Positions 41,823 to 49,107 of a DNA stretch of 64,000 nucleotides are shown here, in pieces. Position 1 is the first letter of the stretch. Each line of letters begins with the position of its first letter. Below the pieces are notes generated by a model, which saw nothing but the letters and a program-made list of their open reading frames with translations, did no database searches and had not been told where the DNA came from. Source of the DNA: Mycolicibacterium neoaurum (GTDB lineage: Bacteria; Actinomycetota; Actinomycetes; Mycobacteriales; Mycobacteriaceae); NCBI RefSeq assembly GCF_036946495.1, contig NZ_JAQIIX010000002.1, forward strand, positions 558,001 through 622,000, read 5' to 3'. The translations under genes and the position numbers were made by a program.

Positions 41823-43183
41823 TGGCCTGCTCCCGGTTGTGCGCCGGACCCGTGCGCGACGGGCTCGCCGGGTGCGGGTACGAGCACCGGCCCCGGCGGG
41901 GTCGGGGTGGAGGCGATGCCCGGCGGGGCGATCGCCGGCGGACCCGGCGGCGGCCCGCCGGGCGGCGGCGCCGGCGGCGGTTCGCGGTACGGGTAGCAAC
42001 CGGTCGGTCCGGGCAGCGGGATTCCCGGTGGGCCACAACCTTGGTCGCCCGGATTACCGGTGATGGCGTCGGGCAGGGTCAGGCGGGGCTCACCGCCCTG
42101 GCCGGTGCGCGGGTAGGGGTTCGGCATGGCAGGGGTGCCCGGCTGACCGACCTGCGGGTCGGTGCGCTCGGACGGCAGCAGGACATTGGGGTCCAGGCCC
42201 AGGTCGGAGAACGCGGCGTCGATGAACGGCTGCACGAACTGACCGGGCAGCAGATTGGCCACATAGGACTTGAAGAACGGTCCGCCCGAGACGGATTCAC
42301 CGAGGGACATAGCGTAATCACCGATCAGCTTCAGCGAGCGCTGCAGCCGTTGCTTGCGGTTGTCCAGGATGGTCAGCACCCCGTTGAGCTTTTCCAGCGC
42401 GGGCTTCATGGTCTCGTCGTTCTCGGCGATGAAGCCCTGCAGCTGGCGGCTCAGTGCCGAGATGTTGCCCGAAATGGCGTCCAGTGCGGCCGTTTGGGTG
42501 CGCAGTTCGGCAAGCAGCGCGTTGCTGCTGCGGACCAACGTCACGATCTGCTCACTGCGCTCGGCCAGCACGGTGGTGGCCTTGTTCGCATTGCCCAGCA
42601 GGCTGCGCAGTTCGGCATCGCGCTCGTTGAGCGTCTCGGAGAACCGGGACACACCGGCGATGGCCACGCGAAGTTCCGGCGGGGTGTCGGCGAAGGTCTC
42701 CGAGAGCACGCGCAGCGAGTCGGAGAGCTGATCGGTGTTCAGACCGCTGATGGTCGAGGCCAGATCGCCAAGGGCATCCGGCAGTTGATAGGCCGGGGTG
42801 GTGCGGTCCATCGGGATGGTGCCGTCCTGCCAGCCGTCACCGCGCGGTGTCACCTCAAGGTATTTCGTGCCGAGCAGACTCTTGGTCTTGACCGCGGCCT
42901 CGCTGCGGTCACCGATGCGCACATCGTTGTCGACCTTGAACGTGACAAGCACCTGCTGGCCCTGCAGTTCGACACCCGAGACCTGCCCCACCCGCATGCC
43001 GGAGACCTGCACGGTGGCGCCCTCGCGGATCCCACCGGCCTCGGCGAAATAAGCCGAATAGTTTCGGCCACCATTGAGGAAGGGCAGCTTGTCGTAGTTC
43101 AGGGCGCCGAGAATGATGGCGGCCAGCACCGTCAAACCGATTGCGCCGACCACCAATTGGTTGCGCTCTGCGAAAGATTTCAT
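41819..43183 (-). CDS. mceC: MCE family protein MceC
   Basis: 454 residues; ATG overlaps the mceB stop. N-terminal helix (LVVGAIGLTVLAAIILGALNY), MCE domain (SAYFAEAGGIREGATVQVSGMRVGQVSGV), helical region to about 330, then a 100-residue Pro/Gly-rich tail (PPPAPPPGGPPPGPPAIAPP) as in other MceC and MceD proteins. Confidence 0.91.
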   Translation of the reverse strand: MKSFAERNQLVVGAIGLTVLAAIILGALNYDKLPFLNGGRNYSAYFAEAGGIREGATVQVSGMRVGQVSGVELQGQQVLVTFKVDNDVRIGDRSEAAVKTKSLLGTKYLEVTPRGDGWQDGTIPMDRTTPAYQLPDALGDLASTISGLNTDQLSDSLRVLSETFADTPPELRVAIAGVSRFSETLNERDAELRSLLGNANKATTVLAERSEQIVTLVRSSNALLAELRTQTAALDAISGNISALSRQLQGFIAENDETMKPALEKLNGVLTILDNRKQRLQRSLKLIGDYAMSLGESVSGGPFFKSYVANLLPGQFVQPFIDAAFSDLGLDPNVLLPSERTDPQVGQPGTPAMPNPYPRTGQGGEPRLTLPDAITGNPGDQGCGPPGIPLPGPTGCYPYREPPPAPPPGGPPPGPPAIAPPGIASTPTPPGPVLVPAPGEPVAHGSGAQPGAGQ

Positions 43184-44211
43184 CGCGGCGTGCACCTCCC
43201 GGTGCTCTGCCCCGCGGCCTTCACATAGACCGGCTGACCACCCTTACCGTTGAGCTTGAGCACGATATCGCACAGGTAGAAGCTGAAGAAGTCGCCGTAG
43301 ATGCCTTGCCGTGCCAGCGCCTGATAGGCGTCGGGCAGGGTGTTGATCAGGTTGTCGAAGTAGTCGGCGTCGGCGACGACGATCCCTGCCGCCCGGTCGG
43401 TTTCGGTGATGGTCTTTGCCAGGGGCGGGCGGGCCTGGTCGAGCAGCTCGGCGATACTTCCTGCCGCGGCGCTGGCGTAGGCGACACCGTTGGCGATATC
43501 GGTGCGGCGCTGCGCGAGCCCGTCGACAAGCTGGCTCAATCCGTCGACTCCCTTGGCGAACTGCTCGTTCTGGTCGCCCAGCGAGCCCATCACGGTATTG
43601 AGGTTGACGATGACCTCTCCGATCAGTTGATCGCGGTCGGCCAGCGTGTTCGTCAGCGCGGCGGTCTGATTGAGGAACGATCCGATGGTGGCGCCCTGCC
43701 CCTGCAGAGCGCTGATCAACGTGCCCGACAACGCGTTGATCTGATCGGGCTGAAGGGCTTTGAACAACGGCCGGAAGCCGCCGATGAGCGCGTCGAGATC
43801 CAGCGCAGGCGCGGTGCGGGCCAGCGGGATCGTCGAACCGGCTTGCAGGCGTTCGGTGTCACCGGCGCCCTCCTGCAAGCCGAGATAACGCCCGCCGATC
43901 AGGTCGTCGTAGCGGATGACCGCACGGGTGCCCTTGGTCAACACCACCGACGAGTCGGCGCTGAAGTTGACCAGCACGGTGCCGTCATCGCGGATCTGCA
44001 TATCGCCGACCTTGCCGACCTCCACACCGGCGATGCGGACGAAGTCACCGGGCTCCATGCCGCTGACATTGGTGAACTCGGCCTTGTAACCCTGTTCGGT
44101 CTCCCCGAATCGCAGCTGCGAGAAGATCGCGAACAGCCCGAAGACACCCAGCAGACACACTGCCAGGAAGATGGTGAGCCGCCAGATGGCGCCTCCCAAG
44201 TTGTCTTTCAT
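43180..44211 (-). CDS. mceB: MCE family protein MceB
   Basis: 343 residues, the shortest subunit, as usual. N-terminal helix (LTIFLAVCLLGVFGLFAIFSQL), MCE domain (YKAEFTNVSGMEPGDFVRIAGVEVGKVGDM), then VRYDDLIGGRYL-type text (AVIRYDDLIGGRYLGLQEG) and a helical region. It ends with a conserved cysteine-containing segment (FYLCDIVLKLNGKGG). It lies 34 bp after mceA. Confidence 0.91.
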   Translation of the reverse strand: MKDNLGGAIWRLTIFLAVCLLGVFGLFAIFSQLRFGETEQGYKAEFTNVSGMEPGDFVRIAGVEVGKVGDMQIRDDGTVLVNFSADSSVVLTKGTRAVIRYDDLIGGRYLGLQEGAGDTERLQAGSTIPLARTAPALDLDALIGGFRPLFKALQPDQINALSGTLISALQGQGATIGSFLNQTAALTNTLADRDQLIGEVIVNLNTVMGSLGDQNEQFAKGVDGLSQLVDGLAQRRTDIANGVAYASAAAGSIAELLDQARPPLAKTITETDRAAGIVVADADYFDNLINTLPDAYQALARQGIYGDFFSFYLCDIVLKLNGKGGQPVYVKAAGQSTGRCTPR

Positions 44212-44245
44212 GACTGACTACGTCTCCTCTGATGCGGGTCGGGAT

Positions 44246-45718
44246 TCAGGACGGCGGGCCGGGTGCGGCCGGTACCGGTAGCGGCTGCGGGGGCAACGGC
44301 GTCGGCTGGACACCGGGATTGGTCACGATGAACGGTTCCGAACCCGGCCGCGGCCCGGGGTCACGCGGAGCGCCTGGCGGCGGGGCGGGCGGCAGTCCCG
44401 GCCACAACGGTGTGCCGTCGGGGGCGTAGAGCTGTGCGCCGTAGGCCGGGGCGCCCGGGTACGGGATCGGTCCGATTGCCGGGCCGCCGAAGGTGTTCCG
44501 GATGCTCGGCGGTTCGGGAACCGCGCGGGTGACGGGCAGCCAGTTTCCGTAGAACGGGAAGGAGATACCCGGGTTGGGCCGCCAGTCCAGACCGCTGCCG
44601 AAGCCGGTGTTGGTGACCAGCTGACGCACCGGCCAGTTCTGGTCGACGTTGGGCAGCGAGCCACATCCCGGCTTGCCACCGGGTCCGCCCTTGGCACCGA
44701 CGATCGGCAGATGGCGCGGGTAGGCATAGGGGTCGTCACCGAGCATCAGCGCGGTATCCAGGATGAACGACTTGCCGTTACCACCGGTGGCGTCGTAGCC
44801 ACCGTGGTCGAGCAGGAACTTCGCACCGGTCAGCAGACAGGTGTAGGACGGGCTGTACTTGAACAGCAGGTCCGTCGTCGGCTGCAGGGTGTTGATCGCC
44901 TTGATCAGGTTCTGCTGATTCGGGGCCAGCAGCTCGATTCCGGTGTTGGACAACCCGGTGGTGGCCAACAGCAGTGCGTCGAGCTGGCGGGAGTTCTCGC
45001 TGATGGTGACCGCGGTGGTGCTCGCGGCGTCCAGGGTGGCCAGGATGTCTTGTGCGGCATCACCGTAGGCGGCGCTGAAGCCCTGCAACGCCTGCCAGTC
45101 GGCCCGGATGGTGTCACTGCGGTCGTTGAGCGCGATCAGCACCTGGTTGGCATCGGTGGTGGCGCGGCCGATGACCTCACCGCGGCCACGCACGCCCTCG
45201 GCCAGTGCCGCGAGCGCACTGTTGAGTTTGGCGGTGTCCACCTGATCGAGGACGCCGACGAGGTTCTCGAAGACGGTGTTGACCTCGGTGGTGACGTTCT
45301 GCGACACCAGCACCTGGCCGGCGCTCAGCCGCTCGGATTTCGGATCGGGCGGGTACACCAGGTCGACGAACTTGGCGCCGAAGATCGTGGTGGACCGGAT
45401 CCTGGCTTCGACATTGGCCGGGATGAACCGGATCTGGTCGGGATCGATGTCGAGGCGCAGCTTCACCGGGGCCGCACTCTCGGTGTCACCACCGCTGATG
45501 GCGGCGACCTTGCCGACCTGGACGCCGCGCAGCTTGACCTTGGCGTTGGTTTCCATGACCAGACCCGAACGGTCCGAGGTCAGCGTCACCGGAACGGTGC
45601 TGCGCAGGCTTCCGGTGAACAGGGAGAAGGACAACCAGATGGCGGCGATGACGAACACCACCAGCAGCAGCGTCCACCAGCCCGGTGCGATCCCTGAGTT
45701 ACGTCTCGTGGCTGCCAC
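44246..45718 (-). CDS. mceA: MCE family protein MceA
   Basis: 490 residues, GTG start 2 bp after the yrbEB stop. N-terminal helix (WTLLLVVFVIAAIWLSFSLF), MCE domain (VPVTLTSDRSGLVMETNAKVKLRGVQVGKVAAI), helical region, a TCLL-type cysteine segment (YSPSYTCLLTGAKFLLDHGGYD), and a proline-rich tail. First Mce subunit. The sequence does not by itself tell which numbered mce operon this is. Confidence 0.91.
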   Translation of the reverse strand: MAATRRNSGIAPGWWTLLLVVFVIAAIWLSFSLFTGSLRSTVPVTLTSDRSGLVMETNAKVKLRGVQVGKVAAISGGDTESAAPVKLRLDIDPDQIRFIPANVEARIRSTTIFGAKFVDLVYPPDPKSERLSAGQVLVSQNVTTEVNTVFENLVGVLDQVDTAKLNSALAALAEGVRGRGEVIGRATTDANQVLIALNDRSDTIRADWQALQGFSAAYGDAAQDILATLDAASTTAVTISENSRQLDALLLATTGLSNTGIELLAPNQQNLIKAINTLQPTTDLLFKYSPSYTCLLTGAKFLLDHGGYDATGGNGKSFILDTALMLGDDPYAYPRHLPIVGAKGGPGGKPGCGSLPNVDQNWPVRQLVTNTGFGSGLDWRPNPGISFPFYGNWLPVTRAVPEPPSIRNTFGGPAIGPIPYPGAPAYGAQLYAPDGTPLWPGLPPAPPPGAPRDPGPRPGSEPFIVTNPGVQPTPLPPQPLPVPAAPGPPS

Positions 45719-45720
45719 GG

Positions 45721-46563
45721 CTAACCCGCCAGGTTGAAGTTGCCGGATTGTCCGTACACCGCAAGCGAAATCATCACGACGACGAACGCGGAGATCACCA
45801 GCGAGGTGCGCACCGCTCGACCGACCGCCTCACCCACGCCGGCGGGCCCGCCGCTGGCGGTGAAGCCGTAGTAGGTGTGCACCAGCATGATCACGATGGC
45901 CATGGCGATCGACTGGACGAAGGACCAGATGAGGTCGATCGGATTGAGGAAGGTGTCGAAGTAGTGGTCGTAGACACCGCTGGACTGACCGTAGATCACC
46001 GTGGTGCCCAGCTTGGCCGCGTAGAACGACATCAGCACACCGACGCAGTACAGCGGAATCACCACGATCACACCGGCGATGACGCGACTGGACGCCAGGT
46101 AGGCGATGCTGCGGATGCCGATGACCTCCAGCGCATCGATCTCTTCGTTGATGCGCATGGCGCCCAGCTGTGCGGTGGCGCCGGCCCCGATGGTGGCCGA
46201 CAAGGCGATTGCCGTGGTGGCAGGCGCGATGAGGCGGACGTTGAAGAAGGCCGACGCGAACCCCGTCAGCGCCTCGACGCCGATCTCGGAGAACTGGTTG
46301 TAACCCTGGACGGCGACCAGCGCACCGGTACTGACGGTCAGGAAGCCGACGATCGCCACGGTGCCGCCGATGATGGCCAAAGCCCCGGTCCCCAGGCCCA
46401 TCTGCGCGATCAGCCGGACCAATTCCTTCGGGTAACGGATGAAGACGTCACCGATGGAGACCAGCGTGCGACCGAAGAACTGGGTTTGCTCGCCGACCTG
46501 ATTCCAGGAATCGACAACGCTGTTGACGCTTCGTTTGACCCGCAGGCCCACTGTGGTCGTCAC
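45721..46563 (-). CDS. yrbEB: YrbE-type ABC permease B of the mce transporter
   Basis: 280 residues, five to six helices. The MlaE-family motif is RINEEIDALEVIGIRSIAYLASSRVIAG, the coupling segment that contacts the Mkl/MceG ATPase. GTG start overlaps the yrbEA stop (GTGA). Confidence 0.92.
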   Translation of the reverse strand: MTTTVGLRVKRSVNSVVDSWNQVGEQTQFFGRTLVSIGDVFIRYPKELVRLIAQMGLGTGALAIIGGTVAIVGFLTVSTGALVAVQGYNQFSEIGVEALTGFASAFFNVRLIAPATTAIALSATIGAGATAQLGAMRINEEIDALEVIGIRSIAYLASSRVIAGVIVVIPLYCVGVLMSFYAAKLGTTVIYGQSSGVYDHYFDTFLNPIDLIWSFVQSIAMAIVIMLVHTYYGFTASGGPAGVGEAVGRAVRTSLVISAFVVVMISLAVYGQSGNFNLAG

Positions 46564-47339
46564 ATCGTCGCCTTCACACCGACTGCGGTTGCGACCACGT
46601 TGATGGCGAACAGCGCCATGAACGTGAACACCACCGTCTCGTTCACGGCGTTACCGACACCGGCGGGCCCGCCACCCACCGAAATACCCTTGTAGCAGGC
46701 GATCAGACCGGCCGTCAGGCCGAACAGAGCAGCCTTGACCAGCGCGACCAACACGTCCGACGGACCGGTGATCAGGGTCAGGCCCGCCACGAAGGCACCC
46801 GGCGACACGTGCTGGACGTACACGCAGAACAGGTATGCCCCGGTGAGGCCGACCAGCACCACGGTCGCCGACAGCGCCAACGACACCGTCGTGGCGGCCA
46901 GCACCCGTGGGATGACCAAGGCCTGAATCGGATTCACACCCATCACGCGCAGCGCGTCGAGTTCCTCGCGGATGGTGCGCGCTCCCAGGTCGGCGCACAT
47001 GGCCGTGGCGCCGGCCCCGGCGATGACCAAAACGGTGACGATGGGCCCGATCTGGGTGACGGTGCCCAGGGCCGCGCCGGTTCCGGAGAAGTCGGCGGCG
47101 CCGAATTCGGTCAGCAGGATGTTGAAGGTGAAGGTGAGCAGCACCGTGTACGGGACGGTCAGCATCAGCGTCGGCAGCAACGAAACCCGTGCGACGAACC
47201 AGGACTGGAGGATGTACTCACGCCAGGCGAACGGCGGACGGAACATCAGGGTGAAAACGTCCAGCGTCATCGAGAAGAATCCGCCGAAGGAACGCACGGG
47301 TTTGGCGACGACGTTCGGGATGGCGTCCTGCGCAGCCAT
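46560..47339 (-). CDS. yrbEA: YrbE-type ABC permease A of the mce transporter
   Basis: 259 residues. The MlaE motif is TIREELDALRVMGVNPIQALVIPRVLA, and the last 40 residues (GVGNAVNETVVFTFMALFAINVVATAVG) are typical of YrbEA. It is the first gene of an operon of at least twelve genes that continues through mceA-F, two Mam genes, a hydrolase and a WS/DGAT-like gene. No ATPase gene is present here, in line with the single mceG/mkl gene elsewhere in mycobacterial genomes. Confidence 0.92.
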   Translation of the reverse strand: MAAQDAIPNVVAKPVRSFGGFFSMTLDVFTLMFRPPFAWREYILQSWFVARVSLLPTLMLTVPYTVLLTFTFNILLTEFGAADFSGTGAALGTVTQIGPIVTVLVIAGAGATAMCADLGARTIREELDALRVMGVNPIQALVIPRVLAATTVSLALSATVVLVGLTGAYLFCVYVQHVSPGAFVAGLTLITGPSDVLVALVKAALFGLTAGLIACYKGISVGGGPAGVGNAVNETVVFTFMALFAINVVATAVGVKATM

Positions 47340-47532
47340 CAGCGGGTTGCCCCCATGCCGCACAACCTCCGCATGGCCATGAAGTCCCTTCGACGATGCC
47401 CGCTGTCCGCGGGGCCGGCATGTCCCGGCCGGTCCGAACACGATATGACCACAGGCGTCGCTATGGATGCGGAAGAACGTACATAAGGATTTTCACAGTC
47501 ACAACTGGCGGGCTCACCGGCTCGCACCCCCG
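47340..47532. promoter_or_regulatory. Likely mce operon promoter region
   Basis: 193 bp between the tetR stop and the yrbEA start. An AT-richer patch around 47480-47500 (TAAGGATTTTCACAG on the plus strand) is the best place for a minus-strand promoter, but no clear dyad or -10/-35 pair stands out. A long 5' leader or coupling to the upstream tetR gene is possible. Confidence 0.35.
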
Positions 47533-48156
47533 TCACGGCCCATCACCACCGGAAACGTAGTCCGACACACCGAGCGCGCGCAGTGCGAAACGCTCGACGC
47601 GCGCCCGCGCCACCGGGACCTGATCGGCATCGAAGATCCTGGTCGAGGTCAGCTCCCTGCTGACCAGCGCGGCGATCGCGATGGCATCGGAGTCCGGCTC
47701 GGCCAGCGGGAACGATCCGTCCGCCCGTCCGGCGGCCAGGATCTCGACCAGCGACGATTCCCGTCGCGAACGGGACAGTTCACGCGCCTGGCGGTACCCC
47801 TTCGCCGAGCGCATCTCATCGCAATCGAGCACGGCGAGGTAACGATGCAGGTCGGTATCCACCGCGAGCGTGAACATCTGGTCGAGCCAGGCCCGCAGCC
47901 GGTCCAGCGGAGCGGCGCCCTCCTCGGCGGCAATCTCGTCGAGCCGGACCGCCAGGCGTCGGGTGACATCGTCGAGCATCGCCAGGAACAGCTCGTCCTT
48001 GGACTGGTAATGCCGATAGAAGGCGCGGCTGGACACCCCGGCCCGGGCCAGGATGGCCGCCACCGAAATGGGACCGTCGTGCGGCTCCGCCAGACACGCG
48101 AAGGTCGCCTCGACAATGCTGCCGCGCTCATCCGCTGCGGGGTCGTTGGACAGCAC
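47533..48156 (-). CDS. TetR-family regulator upstream of the mce operon
   Basis: 207 residues. HTH: IVEATFACLAEPHDGPISVAAILARAGVSSRAFYRHYQSKDELFLAM as three contiguous TetR helices. The GTG start follows TAGACT by 7 bases, a leaderless promoter. It lies 193 bp before yrbEA on the same strand and is divergent from an alpha/beta hydrolase gene. Control of the mce operon is likely by position, as known for Mce3R, but unproven. Confidence 0.84.
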   Translation of the reverse strand: MLSNDPAADERGSIVEATFACLAEPHDGPISVAAILARAGVSSRAFYRHYQSKDELFLAMLDDVTRRLAVRLDEIAAEEGAAPLDRLRAWLDQMFTLAVDTDLHRYLAVLDCDEMRSAKGYRQARELSRSRRESSLVEILAAGRADGSFPLAEPDSDAIAIAALVSRELTSTRIFDADQVPVARARVERFALRALGVSDYVSGGDGP

Positions 48157-48243
48157 GATGGGGAGTCTAGAGACCGGCCGTCACGGTCAACCCACCGGTC
48201 AGTAACGTGGCTCACAGATGCGCGGAACGGCGAGAGGATCCAC

Positions 48244-49107
48244 GTGAGCACTGTCGACAGCACACCGCACACCGTCACCTTTCGCGGTGTCGACGGGCTG
48301 GCACTGGTCGCCGACGAGTGGAACCGCGACGGGGTGACCGAACAGGACGGACCCACCATCCTGTTGCTGCACGGCGGCGGGCAGAACCGGCATTCGTGGA
48401 AGAACACCGGCCAGATCCTGGCCTCCCGCGGCAAGCATGTGATCGCGATGGACAGCCGAGGCCACGGCGACAGCGACTACTCCCCCACGGCGAACTATGC
48501 GGTCGAGACGCTGAGCGCCGACATCCAGCAGGTGCTCCTGCAGATCGGTAGGCCCGTCGTGCTGATCGGCGCCAGCATGGGCGGACTGACCGGCATCCTG
48601 GCCGCCCACGAGGCCGGCCCCGACGTCGTGACCAAGCTCGTGCTCGTCGATGTGGTACCACGGTTCGAGAAGGACGGCAGCGCGCGCATCCGCGATTTCA
48701 TGTTCAACCACGTACACGGGTTCGATTCGCTGGAACAGGCTGCCGACGCGGTGGCCGCCTACCTTCCACACCGGCCACGGCCGCGCAGCGTCGAGGGCTT
48801 GAAGAAGAACCTGCGGTTGCGCGACGGCCGCTGGTACTGGCACTGGGATCCGGCGTTTCTCACCAAACCCGGAGACGACCCGTTCACCAGGGTGGACATG
48901 CTGGAACAAGCGGCCCAGAATCTGCGTGTGCCGATCCTGCTGATCCGGGGACAGTTGTCCGATGTGGTGTCCGTCGAGGGCGTGCAGAGCTTCCTGGAAC
49001 AGGTGCCTGCCGCCGAGTTCGTCGAATTGTCCGATGCGGGGCATACCGCCGCCGGGGATGACAATGACGCCTTCACCGAGGCCGTTGTCGCCTTCGTCGA
49101 CAAGTGA
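48244..49107 (+). CDS. Alpha/beta hydrolase
   Basis: 287 residues, GTG start after GAGAGGA. Motifs: LLLHGGGQNRHSW (oxyanion), IGASMGGLTGILAAH (nucleophile Ser), LIRGQLSDVVS (acid Asp) and ELSDAGHTAAGDDN (His). It belongs to the esterase/haloperoxidase-like group. The stop overlaps the start of the next gene (GTGA), so it is coupled to the multidomain aminotransferase. Confidence 0.86.
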   Translation: MSTVDSTPHTVTFRGVDGLALVADEWNRDGVTEQDGPTILLLHGGGQNRHSWKNTGQILASRGKHVIAMDSRGHGDSDYSPTANYAVETLSADIQQVLLQIGRPVVLIGASMGGLTGILAAHEAGPDVVTKLVLVDVVPRFEKDGSARIRDFMFNHVHGFDSLEQAADAVAAYLPHRPRPRSVEGLKKNLRLRDGRWYWHWDPAFLTKPGDDPFTRVDMLEQAAQNLRVPILLIRGQLSDVVSVEGVQSFLEQVPAAEFVELSDAGHTAAGDDNDAFTEAVVAFVDK

